Below, in pieces: positions 43,239 through 51,386 of a stretch of DNA of 64,000 bases. Source of the DNA: Maliibacterium massiliense. Lineage in GTDB: Bacteria > Bacillota > Clostridia > Christensenellales > Maliibacteriaceae. The position numbers and the translations under genes are program-made. Positions within the stretch are counted from its first letter, which is position 1. Every line of letters begins with the position of its first letter. Below the pieces are notes generated by a model. That model had not been told where the DNA came from. It ran no database searches and saw only the letters and a list, made by a program, of their open reading frames with translations. The stretch lies in NCBI RefSeq assembly GCF_900604345.1, contig NZ_LR026983.1, forward strand, positions 1,736,001 to 1,800,000. Reading direction: 5' to 3'.

Positions 43239-43925
43239 CTACAGGTACAGTCTGCGCGCGCCGTGCTGTACGGCGGGCAGACGCGTGAGCGCGTACCCCA
43301 GCAGCGCGCCGATAAAATTGAGTATAAAATCGTCTATATCGCAGCTGCCGCAGCCAAGCGCCAGCTGCAGCACCTCCACGCCCACGATCGTTGCGGCGCA
43401 CACACCCGCAAGGGACAGAAAACGGCGCAGCGCGGGGAGAAGCAGCGGCAGGAACACGCCCATGGGCAGAAAGGCCAGCAGGTTGCCCGCAAGATTGGTC
43501 AGCGCAATATCTATGTTGATGCTGCCGCGGCACAAAGCGCTGACGTAGCCTGCAATGGTGCGCAGCGGCACCAGATTAAGGCGGAACTGCCAGCCTGCCG
43601 TGGGGCCGATCTGGCGGCCGTAATAGGCGTCTAAAAAGAGCATCTGCACCAGCGCGAAGCAATAGAAGGCAAAGAGCGCCCACAGCGCAAAGCGCGCGGG
43701 CCGCCGCCGCATGCGCAGGTTGCGCACCATGGAAAGCTGCAGCGCCGTGGCCACGCCCAGCAAAACGGTGACGAGCGCCCCCCACAGTAGGCGGTAGAGC
43801 ATGCCCATACCGCAGCCTGCAAGTACGAGGGCAATGTAGAGGATCATCAGCGCGCATGCGCCGGCATAGCATGCGTATGCAAGCGCGCGCCGCATGCGGC
43901 GGGGAGCGCGGGTATTCTGCAGCAT
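43239..43925 (-). CDS. VanZ-family membrane protein (second copy)
   Basis: 228 residues from ATG 43925, spaced 6 nt from GGAGG. Six helices; NLAGNLLAFLPMGVFLPLLLPALRRF near 150 and DIDDFILNFIGALLGYAL near 200 give the VanZ motif. Not obviously close to the copy at 35272-35871 beyond that motif. It is 16 nt downstream of corA on the same strand, so it is the third gene of a likely EIIC-EAL – corA – vanZ operon. Confidence 0.85.
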   Translation of the reverse strand: MLQNTRAPRRMRRALAYACYAGACALMILYIALVLAGCGMGMLYRLLWGALVTVLLGVATALQLSMVRNLRMRRRPARFALWALFAFYCFALVQMLFLDAYYGRQIGPTAGWQFRLNLVPLRTIAGYVSALCRGSINIDIALTNLAGNLLAFLPMGVFLPLLLPALRRFLSLAGVCAATIVGVEVLQLALGCGSCDIDDFILNFIGALLGYALTRLPAVQHGARRLYL

Positions 43926-43941
43926 AGAACGCCTCCGTTTC

Positions 43942-44871
43942 TCACAGCCACTTGCGCTTTTTAAACCAGTGTACAAGCAGCCCCAGGCAAGATAGGCTCA
44001 GTACGATCACGTAGAGATAACCGTGTGGCGCCTCGTACTCGGGCATACGAAAATTCATGCCATACCAGCCCGCGATCAGCGTCAAGGGCAGGCACACCGT
44101 AGTGATTACGGTAAAAATCTGCATCAGGTTGTTCTGGTTGATATCCACCTGCGCCTGGTAGGCCTCACGCACCTGGGTGACGTAATCACGCAGGTGCAGC
44201 ACGCTGTGGTAAAGCCTGTCCACCCGGCTGGAGAATAGCCCAAGGCCCCGCTCCAGCGAGGCGTCCACCAGATCGCTGTTGCAGTTGAGCAGCGTCTCAC
44301 AGACGAACTGCAACTGGTCGTAAAACCGCCCCAGCACCATCAGCCGCTTGCGGTGCACCACCACCTGGTGCACGTAATCCTTGCGGCCTCGGCCGGTGGT
44401 GATGAGGTTATCCTCCAGGGCGCTGATCTGCTGCTCCAGATCGTCAAGCACCAGGCCGTCATCGCGCGTGAGCCGGTCCAGATAGGCAAGCAGGATGCGC
44501 GCGAGGCTTGAAAAGGCCTGTGGTTCCTCTGAAATATCGCGCAGCATCTCCTCCAGCACCGGGTCATGGTCGCAGATAAAAAGCAGCAACTGCGCGCTGT
44601 GGTAGATGCATAGCTTGTGCTGGCCGCGCAGCGCGTCACGCGCATCGGGGATATTGAGCACCAGCAGGTTGTAGGTATCGTGCACGTTGAGCTTGCTGAG
44701 CCGGTCCATCAGACAGGCGTCCACTGTGCGCGGGCGGATGCCTAACTTGCCCGCACAGGCGCGCAGCTCTTGCATGGAGAATACGCCGAAGTATGTGTGC
44801 CCATCCTTGGGCGTGGCCTGGGACCATGCTATTTTATGTAGTTGCTCCTGTGATAGACGGTAAAACCACAT
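43942..44871 (-). CDS. CorA-type divalent metal transporter
   Basis: 309 residues. Cytoplasmic N-terminal domain, a long stalk helix, then two C-terminal membrane helices with the selectivity motif GMN in AGWYGMNFRMPE near 280. The family moves Mg2+ or Co2+; the spacing and loop with acidic residues (MPEYEAPHG) fit CorA. The start codon is 4 nt beyond the stop of the EIIC-EAL gene, so translation is coupled. EAL phosphodiesterases need Mg2+ or Mn2+, which makes the pairing suggestive but not proof. Confidence 0.85.
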   Translation of the reverse strand: MWFYRLSQEQLHKIAWSQATPKDGHTYFGVFSMQELRACAGKLGIRPRTVDACLMDRLSKLNVHDTYNLLVLNIPDARDALRGQHKLCIYHSAQLLLFICDHDPVLEEMLRDISEEPQAFSSLARILLAYLDRLTRDDGLVLDDLEQQISALEDNLITTGRGRKDYVHQVVVHRKRLMVLGRFYDQLQFVCETLLNCNSDLVDASLERGLGLFSSRVDRLYHSVLHLRDYVTQVREAYQAQVDINQNNLMQIFTVITTVCLPLTLIAGWYGMNFRMPEYEAPHGYLYVIVLSLSCLGLLVHWFKKRKWL

Positions 44872-44875
44872 AGCG

Positions 44876-46957
44876 TTACTGTATGTAACCTTTCTGCTTG
44901 ATGTAAGCTTGCAGCTGCGCAAACGAGAGCGCGGGGCTGTATAGGAAGCCCTGGTAGATATCGCAGCCCAGCGCGTGCAGCGCGTCGCGCTGCGAGGCAG
45001 TCTCGACATACTCTGCCACAATGTCAAATTTGAGGGAACGCGACAGGTACACGATGGAGGAAATGATATCGCGCGAGCGGTCGTTCTCCAGCAGATCCCG
45101 CACCAGTGCCCCGTCCAGCTTGACGATGGTAAAGCTGTTTTTCTGCAGGTGCATGAGCGTGCTGTGCCCCATGCCGAAATCGTCCAGTATCAGGTGCACC
45201 CCCAGTTCGCGCAGGCTCAGCAGGCGCTCGAGCATCAGCTGGGAGGAGGAAAGGGCGGTCTGCTCGGTGATCTCCAGCCCCAGCGTGCCCTCAGGCAGGT
45301 CATAGCGCTCCAGCAACGCGCGTATTTTATCGGAAAAATCCGCCGCTTCCAGCTGCTGGGGCGCCACGTTGACGGAAACGTGCAGGGGCAGCGCGTATTG
45401 TTGATAGAGCGTGGCCATCTGGCGGCACGCCCGGTCGTTTACAAAGTCGCTGAGCGCCTCAAGCTGCCCGCTTTCGCGGGCAAGCGCGACGACCAGCGGC
45501 GGGTAGATGAAGCCGGCCAAAGGATGCTTCCAGCGCAGGAGCGCCTCCACACCGTAGAGCGAGCCGTCCTGCCGGATCTGCGGCTGGTAGTAGACCGCCA
45601 GCTGATTGGTGCGCAGCGCGTGCTGCAGGTCCGCGCCCAGCGTTTTTGCCACCTCGCCCAGCGTATCGGGGCGGCCTAGCAGCGCGGGCTGGCGGCCGCG
45701 CGTCTCGCCCTCCTGCACCAGCTCGGTCAAGCGCTGGGTGTTTTCGCATAAGGTGCTGCGCTCGTGCCGCTGCGCCATGCGCACAAACGGCAGGTAGATC
45801 AGCACGCCCAGCGCCAGGTTAAATAGCTGCAGCAGGCTGCCGGCAATGGAGCCGGTCGCCGCATAGCCGCTGAGCAGGATGGGCGTGGTCCACTCCACAC
45901 TGTTGCAGGCGGCGGGCACCAGATGCAGCGCCACGGCACCGTAGCTGGTCAGCGTCAGCGCCAGGGGCGTGACAATGAAGGGGATGAGCATAAAGGGGTT
46001 GAGCACCACCGGCAGGCCAAACATGGCAAGCTCGTTGATGTTAAAGAGCACCGGCGCCAAGCTCATGCGCGCGACGCCGCGCGCGTCGCGCCGGCTGTGG
46101 GTGACAAGCAGCGCGATGATCAGGCATAGCAGCGTGCCGCAGCCCCCGAAAAAGACCATGGTATCGAAGAATGTTTTGGAGAAGATCTCGCCCTGCGCGC
46201 CCAGCGTGATGCTGTCTGCAAAAAGCCCCCGGGCGATGGGGTCGAGCACGTTGCTGCCGTGGATGCCGAAGAACCACAGCAGGTGCATCAGCAGCACAAA
46301 CAAAAGCGCGCTGCCCAGCGAGCGGCCCAGGTGCTCAAACCACCGTGCGAACAGGCTGGTCAGCAACAGCTGAAAATTGGCCTCGCCCAGCAGCGCGTAG
46401 AGCAGCGCGTGCAGCAGCACAAAAAAACATACCACCACCGCGGTGGGCAGGATGCTCGATACCGCCTGGGAAAAGGGAGAATCGGACTGCGCGCGCCGAA
46501 GCACGCGCTTGTCGATGGCGATATAGAGCGCGCTTGCGCCGATGGTCACCACCAGGATTGTAAAGAGCCACGCGGCCTTGAATACCTCCAGCGAGAGGCT
46601 GCCGCCCACAAAGACCAGATACGCGCAGAGGGTGCTCGCCGGCAGCAGGATGTAATGCTTAGAGCCGGAGAGGCGCCCATAGCTGTAGCTGATGGCAAGC
46701 AGAAAGTACAGCCCGATCATATCGAACGTGGCTGCGCAGATATACGTCAAAAGCGCCAGCAGCGTGCCGCCCATGGCCTGCGCAAGGAATGCCTGGTAGG
46801 CCTCGATGGGCAGGCTTTTGAGGATGAGCGCAAAGGAGCCGACCGTTAAAATGGGTATGCAAAGCGTCATGCCCTGCCCGATGGCGCGCAGAGCCCGGTT
46901 GTTCTCGATGCGCGAGAAAATATGTTTCATCCGCCTGTGGAAAGCGCTCGTCTGCAT
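44876..46957 (-). CDS. PTS EIIC-like membrane domain fused to an EAL domain
   Basis: 693 residues. The first ~410 residues form ten or so helices of the lactose/cellobiose EIIC type: FGIHGSNVL near 240, and FNINELAMFGLPVVLNPFMLIPFI near 304, where the usual NEP motif reads NEL but keeps its Glu. A linker leads to an EAL domain (about 450-690): YQPQI, VEALLRW, VNVAP, LEITE, LDDFGMG, VKLDG, AEYVET, YQGFLYSP. All metal and catalytic residues of an active phosphodiesterase seem present (AEG reads AEY). No EIIA/EIIB partner is near. It is likely a sugar-sensing c-di-GMP phosphodiesterase. ATG 46930 is an alternative start. Confidence 0.88.
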   Translation of the reverse strand: MQTSAFHRRMKHIFSRIENNRALRAIGQGMTLCIPILTVGSFALILKSLPIEAYQAFLAQAMGGTLLALLTYICAATFDMIGLYFLLAISYSYGRLSGSKHYILLPASTLCAYLVFVGGSLSLEVFKAAWLFTILVVTIGASALYIAIDKRVLRRAQSDSPFSQAVSSILPTAVVVCFFVLLHALLYALLGEANFQLLLTSLFARWFEHLGRSLGSALLFVLLMHLLWFFGIHGSNVLDPIARGLFADSITLGAQGEIFSKTFFDTMVFFGGCGTLLCLIIALLVTHSRRDARGVARMSLAPVLFNINELAMFGLPVVLNPFMLIPFIVTPLALTLTSYGAVALHLVPAACNSVEWTTPILLSGYAATGSIAGSLLQLFNLALGVLIYLPFVRMAQRHERSTLCENTQRLTELVQEGETRGRQPALLGRPDTLGEVAKTLGADLQHALRTNQLAVYYQPQIRQDGSLYGVEALLRWKHPLAGFIYPPLVVALARESGQLEALSDFVNDRACRQMATLYQQYALPLHVSVNVAPQQLEAADFSDKIRALLERYDLPEGTLGLEITEQTALSSSQLMLERLLSLRELGVHLILDDFGMGHSTLMHLQKNSFTIVKLDGALVRDLLENDRSRDIISSIVYLSRSLKFDIVAEYVETASQRDALHALGCDIYQGFLYSPALSFAQLQAYIKQKGYIQ

Positions 46958-47013
46958 GTCGGTAGCCTCAGCTTACATATAAAATATGATGTGTATGTGA
47001 AAATACCAGATCC

Positions 47014-47042
47014 AGTATAGCATAGCGTCCGCCCTTCTTCAA
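47014..47042 (-). promoter_or_regulatory. Promoter of the EIIC-EAL operon
   Basis: Minus strand TTGAAG (47042-47037), 17-bp spacer, TATACT (47019-47014), 57 nt before the start codon. Confidence 0.68.
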
Positions 47043-47086
47043 TCAAACGCGACAGAATCGGCCGCGCGCGCGGGGCACGGCAAATA

Positions 47087-47115
47087 TTGTCAAAGCGCGG
47101 CGGCTATGCTATGCT
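47087..47115 (+). promoter_or_regulatory. Promoter of the sugar transferase pair
   Basis: TTGTCA at 47087-47092, 17-bp spacer, TATGCT at 47110-47115. Divergent from the EIIC-EAL promoter with 44 bp between the two -35 boxes, so shared regulation is possible. Confidence 0.6.
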
Positions 47116-47172
47116 AATCAATACGATCGGGCGGGAACATCCGCCGCAGTGGGCATGAACCTGAGGAAATGG

Positions 47173-47847
47173 GTGCAAACTATACCAAACATGAGATATG
47201 AATGCATAAAAAGAGGCATGGACTTCGTCATAGCGCTGCTTGCGGTGATTGTGCTCTCACCGTTTATCGCGCTGCTTGCGCTGCTGATAAAGATCGACTC
47301 AAAGGGGCCGGTGCTGTTCCGGCAAAAGCGGGTGGGCAAGGGCAAGCGGTTGTTCAATATTTTGAAGTTCCGCACCATGCGCATCGATACGCCGCACGAT
47401 TGTCCCACGCACCTACTGGATAACGCCCAGCAGTACATCACCCGCATGGGCGCCTTCATGCGAAAAACCAGCCTGGACGAGCTGCCCCAGCTGCTCAACA
47501 TCCTGGCGGGGCAGATGAGTCTGGTGGGCCCCCGGCCCGCGCTGTGGAACCAGTACGACCTGATCGCCAAGCGCGATTGCTATGGCGCCAACGATATCCG
47601 TCCGGGCCTGACCGGCTGGGCGCAGATCAACGGGCGCGACGAGCTGCCCATCGACATCAAGGCGCGCTTAGATGGCGATTACGTCAAAAGCATGGGCCTG
47701 GTGCTGGACTGCAAAATCCTTTTGATGACGGTGTTCAAGGTGTGCAGGCGCGAGGGCGTGCGCGAGGGGGCCGAGCCGCAGATTACAAACGACGGCCAGC
47801 ATCTGGACGCAAAGCCGGCGGGCAAGACGCAGAAGGAGCGTAACTAG
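47173..47847 (+). CDS. Polyprenyl-phosphate sugar-1-phosphate transferase
   Basis: About 224 residues. A single N-terminal helix (DFVIALLAVIVLSPFIALLALLIKI) is followed by the bacterial sugar transferase core: FRQKRVGKGKRLFNILKFRTM, TSLDELPQLLNILAGQMSLVGPRPAL and GLTGWAQINGRDELP. These enzymes start glycan units on undecaprenyl phosphate. The start is unsettled: GTG 47173 has GAGGAA upstream, while ATG 47191 fits the family and GTG 47149 is the longest. It is directly followed by the epimerase with a zero-base gap. Confidence 0.87.
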   Translation: MQTIPNMRYECIKRGMDFVIALLAVIVLSPFIALLALLIKIDSKGPVLFRQKRVGKGKRLFNILKFRTMRIDTPHDCPTHLLDNAQQYITRMGAFMRKTSLDELPQLLNILAGQMSLVGPRPALWNQYDLIAKRDCYGANDIRPGLTGWAQINGRDELPIDIKARLDGDYVKSMGLVLDCKILLMTVFKVCRREGVREGAEPQITNDGQHLDAKPAGKTQKERN

Positions 47848-48723
47848 ATGCGCATCGTGATCTTCGGCCAAGGCAGCTACATCGGCACGCACTTTGCCCA
47901 GTACATACTGGCGAAGGACGCGCAGACGCGCATTGACGTGCTCGACGCCCAGAGCGACGCCTACAAGACGTACGATTTTGCCGGCGCGGACGCGGTGCTG
48001 CACGTAGCGGGCATCGTGCACCGCAGGGAGACTGCGGAGAATCGGGGCCTGTATATGCAGGTCAACTGCGATCTTGCAGCAGCCGTGGCAGCGCGCGCCA
48101 AGGCGCAGGGCGTAGGCCAGTACGTGTACCTGTCCAGCATGAGCGTCTACGGTACAAACGGGGGCAGGGATGTGCGCATCACCCACGATACGCCGCCCGC
48201 GCCCGAGAACGCCTACGGCAAAAGCAAGCTGGCTGCCGAGCAGGCGCTCTTTGCGCTTGCGGACGAGCGTTTTTGCGTGGCCTGTCTGCGGCCCCCCATG
48301 GTGTACGGAAAAGGTTGCCCGGGCAACTATATGCAGCTGCAAAAGGTGGCGATGTCCAGCCCCTTCTTTCCCAAAGCGGATAACCGGCGCAGCATGGTCC
48401 ATATCGACATCCTCTGCGCGTTCCTCGCGCTGGTAGTGCGTGAGCGCGCAGGCGGGCTGCTCTTTCCCCAGAATGCCGAATACGTCAACCCTGCCGACAT
48501 GGTGCGGCGCATCGCCGCGTGCCATGGCCGCAAGGTGCGCCTGGTGGGCGGGCTGCGCCCGCTGCTGCGCGCGCTGGTGGGGAAAGTGGGCGTGGTGACC
48601 AAGGTGTTTGGCGATCTGGTCTACGACCAGGCGCTGAGCGATGCGTTTGGTGGCAGGGAACAAGTGCGCACATACGAGGAGACCATCCGCCGCACCGAGC
48701 AGGGCGATGCTGCCGGGGCGTGA
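47848..48723 (+). CDS. NAD-dependent sugar epimerase/dehydratase
   Basis: 291 residues. Rossmann motif IFGQGSYIGTHF at 5-16, then LSSMSVYG near 97 and YGKSK (catalytic Tyr/Lys) near 122, with the SDR extended layout. The substrate is presumably a UDP- or polyprenyl-linked sugar made for the transferase upstream. It starts immediately after the transferase stop. In combination they look like the first steps of an exopolysaccharide or glycoprotein glycan; no flippase or polymerase is in reach. Confidence 0.85.
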   Translation: MRIVIFGQGSYIGTHFAQYILAKDAQTRIDVLDAQSDAYKTYDFAGADAVLHVAGIVHRRETAENRGLYMQVNCDLAAAVAARAKAQGVGQYVYLSSMSVYGTNGGRDVRITHDTPPAPENAYGKSKLAAEQALFALADERFCVACLRPPMVYGKGCPGNYMQLQKVAMSSPFFPKADNRRSMVHIDILCAFLALVVRERAGGLLFPQNAEYVNPADMVRRIAACHGRKVRLVGGLRPLLRALVGKVGVVTKVFGDLVYDQALSDAFGGREQVRTYEETIRRTEQGDAAGA

Positions 48724-48739
48724 CAGACTGCATAAAGAT

Positions 48740-48781
48740 AAAGGCGCGGCGCAATCCTGATAGGACTGCGCCGCGCCTTTT
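48740..48781. terminator. Terminator after the epimerase
   Basis: 14-bp stem (48740-48753 with 48767-48780) and T4 run, bounding two convergent operons. Confidence 0.85.
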
Positions 48782-48819
48782 GCAAACGTTTTGCGTGGCA
48801 GTGTGCGTCTTGCGTGTGG

Positions 48820-50292
48820 TCACTGATAGGCCTGCAGCGTGGCGCCGGTGTAGTAGTGGGTCAGGATCGCGGCGTAGCTGCTGCCCCCCTGCGCCATGGC
48901 GTTGGCGCCGTTTTGGCTCATGCCCACGCCGTGACCGTATCCCTTGACGTTGAAGGTGAGATTCTGATCGTCAAACGCCATCTCAAAATTGGTGGAGCGC
49001 AGCGAGAACCAGTCGCGCAGCGCGGTGCCGCGCACGGACACCCCGCCCACGCTGGCGGTATCCACGCGCCCGCTGGCCGTGCGGGCGGTGATGGTGAACG
49101 TCTCCTGGATGTTCTCCGCCGTGACATTTGCCTCGGGCTTGTTTTGTTTGATGATGGCCGCGGCTTCGGCGCGCGCGAGCACCTTCTGGCTCTGGTAGCT
49201 GGGGTAGGCATCCTCGCCCGGGCTGGATACTGAGCGCAGGTAGGGCAGCGCCTGGGAAAAAGCCTTCTCCGAGTCCTCGGTGGCGCCGCCGCTGTTGGCG
49301 TGGTAAAGCGCGGTGATGGGCTTGCCCTCGTAGGTGAGGATCAGCCCGCGGGTGTCTTTGACCGCCTGGACAATGCGCGCGTGATTGGCGTCGTAGGATG
49401 CGCCCCAGCGGCTGCGCAGCTCATCGTCCGTCAGATACGCCTGGCAGTGCGCGGGATTGGAGCAGATCTCTGCGCCCAAGACCGCGCCGCACGGCCCGCC
49501 ACCCAGCGCGGCGATTTTGCGCACCGTGTAGGTGCGTGCCGCCACGGCCTGCGCCTTCAGCGCCTCAGGCTCATAGGAGGCGGGCATCTCGGCGGATACC
49601 ACGCCGCAGAGGTAGTCCTCCAGGTCCATCTGGATCAGCTTGTTCTGGGATTTTACATAGACGGCGACGCTGGTGGCGATATCCACGGGCGCGGGCGCGT
49701 TTGCCTGCTGGCCGCTGGGCGCAGGCGCCTGGCTTTGCGCGGGCGGCTCTGCCTGCGCGCCCTGCTGGGGCGCCCACACGCTTGCGATGTCCGCTGTAGT
49801 GTCAGCCGCGGGCGCAATGGGAATGCTGGGCGCCTCTGCTCTGGCCTGGCTGGAGATATTGACCAAGCGCAGCACGCAGCTGAGACAAAAGACCAGCGCC
49901 AGCGCGAACGCGAGCTTGAGGATGCCGGGCACGTGCGCGCGGCGGACGTGGCGCGGCGGGGCAAAACGCCCGCGTGCGCGCCGCGGCGACGCGTAAGCAA
50001 AGCCTGCCGGCGCGTACGCTGCGCGCGCCGCGGCAAATTCCGGCGCTGCGCGGGGCGCGAAGGATGCATCGCGCGCCTCGGACGCGCCGCCATCGTCCAG
50101 CGCCAGGGTATCGTCTTGCAGCACAAACGTCACCTGGTGCATGGAGGTCTCGTCTGTGTGGGTGTCACCGCCGCGCGTGTAGGCTGAGCCCTGCGCGCTT
50201 TCGCGCGCTGGAGCCGCCTCATCCTGCGCCCGCAGGCGCGCATATGCTTCTGTATGCATAGGCGCGTGCGCGCCTTTTTGCCTGTCATGCAT
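48820..50292 (-). CDS. spoIID: SpoIID/LytB-domain protein (stage II sporulation protein D-like)
   Basis: 490 residues from ATG 50292; GAGGTGAAGG lies just before. A long low-complexity, charged N-terminus (about 1-125) precedes one membrane helix (LAFALALVFCLSCVLRLV), then an Ala/Pro-rich linker, then the SpoIID catalytic domain: MDLEDYLCGVVSAEMPASYEPEALKAQAVAARTYTV near 225, LYHANSGGATEDSEKAF near 310 and GYGHGVGMSQNGANAMAQGG near 455. SpoIID is a lytic transglycosylase acting with SpoIIP in engulfment. It is far longer than Bacillus SpoIID (343) because of the N-terminus. It is divergent from spoIIQ. Confidence 0.9.
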   Translation of the reverse strand: MHDRQKGAHAPMHTEAYARLRAQDEAAPARESAQGSAYTRGGDTHTDETSMHQVTFVLQDDTLALDDGGASEARDASFAPRAAPEFAAARAAYAPAGFAYASPRRARGRFAPPRHVRRAHVPGILKLAFALALVFCLSCVLRLVNISSQARAEAPSIPIAPAADTTADIASVWAPQQGAQAEPPAQSQAPAPSGQQANAPAPVDIATSVAVYVKSQNKLIQMDLEDYLCGVVSAEMPASYEPEALKAQAVAARTYTVRKIAALGGGPCGAVLGAEICSNPAHCQAYLTDDELRSRWGASYDANHARIVQAVKDTRGLILTYEGKPITALYHANSGGATEDSEKAFSQALPYLRSVSSPGEDAYPSYQSQKVLARAEAAAIIKQNKPEANVTAENIQETFTITARTASGRVDTASVGGVSVRGTALRDWFSLRSTNFEMAFDDQNLTFNVKGYGHGVGMSQNGANAMAQGGSSYAAILTHYYTGATLQAYQ

Positions 50293-50385
50293 GTCCTTCA
50301 CCTCAATCGTATGTACTTGGTTGCTGTTTTAGGGTATGCAGCATGCGCTTTGAATATGATGGAGGGAGCATTTGCCTTCATGCAT

Positions 50386-50415
50386 GTATGTTTTGCGGCG
50401 CGGACGGCCACAATA
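50386..50415 (+). promoter_or_regulatory. Sigma-F/G-type promoter of spoIIQ
   Basis: GTATG at 50386-50390, a 15-bp spacer, GGCCACAATA at 50406-50415. This follows the forespore consensus (GYATA, N15, GGNNANANTR) with one mismatch in the -35. It lies 23 nt before the ATG at 50438. The Bacillus spoIIQ gene is transcribed by sigma-F. Confidence 0.72.
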
Positions 50416-50437
50416 CCAATCGGAGGTGTTGTTGAAC

Positions 50438-51208
50438 ATGTATAATCCCGAAGATAAGCAGAATACCGAGCAAAACGGCAACGAAAACAAATCCAAACGG
50501 GCCAAACACACCAAACGCACGTTTATGCGGATGGTCGACCGCCAGGGCTTCATTTTTGTACTGGTGCTGTGCGCCGGCATCGTGGGCGTGACCGCGATGT
50601 GGGGGGCCAGCCAGATCGACAAGGGGCCGCTGGCAAAAACGGAGCCCTCCGCCGCGCAGGTGGAGGCCCCTGCATCCCCTGCAAAGCCCACGACGGCGCA
50701 GGCTGAACCCACCTTCGGCGTGGCGAGCGCGCAGGCGGAAGAGACGCCGCAGAACACGGACGTCAACGCCTCGCAGGATGAGACGCGCATCAAAAGCTTC
50801 GCTATGCCCGTTGCAGGCGAGGTGAGCAAGGGCTTTGCCATGGAAACGCTGGTCTACTCCAGCACGCTCAACGAGTGGAACACCCATGCGGGCGTGGACA
50901 TCAAGGCTGAAGAGGGCACGCAGGTAAGCGCGGTGCTGGACGGCACAGTCAAATCCGTGCAGCAGGATCCGCTGATGGGCAACGTGATCACCATCGAGCA
51001 CGCCCAGAACCTGACAAGCGTCTACGCGGGCGTCATCAACGTAAGAGACAATGTCAAAGCGGGCGCCCAGCTCAAGGCGGGCGATGCCATTGCGCAGGTG
51101 GGCAACGCCGCCGCGTCCGAGGCAAAGGACGGCGCACATCTGCACTTTGAGCTGCATGAAAATGGCGCGCCGGTGGACGCGCAGCCCTACTTCCAGAAGG
51201 AATCGTAG
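50438..51208 (+). CDS. spoIIQ: SpoIIQ-like M23 peptidase with complete active site
   Basis: 256 residues; CGGAGGTG at 50421-50428 gives 9-nt spacing. A charged cytoplasmic tail, one membrane helix (about 38-58), an Ala/Pro/Thr-rich linker and a C-terminal LytM domain. Both metal motifs are intact: HAGVD near 148 and HLHFE near 232. Bacillus SpoIIQ has lost one, so this resembles the clostridial active form. In engulfment it forms the mother cell–forespore channel with SpoIIIAH. Divergent spoIID supports the call. Confidence 0.88.
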   Translation: MYNPEDKQNTEQNGNENKSKRAKHTKRTFMRMVDRQGFIFVLVLCAGIVGVTAMWGASQIDKGPLAKTEPSAAQVEAPASPAKPTTAQAEPTFGVASAQAEETPQNTDVNASQDETRIKSFAMPVAGEVSKGFAMETLVYSSTLNEWNTHAGVDIKAEEGTQVSAVLDGTVKSVQQDPLMGNVITIEHAQNLTSVYAGVINVRDNVKAGAQLKAGDAIAQVGNAAASEAKDGAHLHFELHENGAPVDAQPYFQKES

Positions 51209-51233
51209 GATGTGACAAACGTAAAAAAAACAG

Positions 51234-51269
51234 CGCGCCGTACACATCCTTGTGTGCGGCGCGTTTTTT
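51234..51269 (+). terminator. Terminator after spoIIQ
   Basis: 13-bp stem (51234-51246 with 51251-51263, one wobble), 4-nt loop, T6. Confidence 0.9.
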
Positions 51270-51386
51270 GCTGCAATAGGGGCGCGTGCGTATGCTATGA
51301 TAGAAGGGACGTTGATGCGGATGCGACTGGCGAAGCGCAGCAGCCCGCATGGACATCAATGATGTATTGCAGGAGAACATCCAGCC

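Noticed and set aside
50306..50313. CATACGAT on the minus strand as a sigma-E -10 for spoIID
   Set aside because: It matches sigma-E in 7 of 8 bases, but transcription would begin within the Shine-Dalgarno, and no -35 fits.
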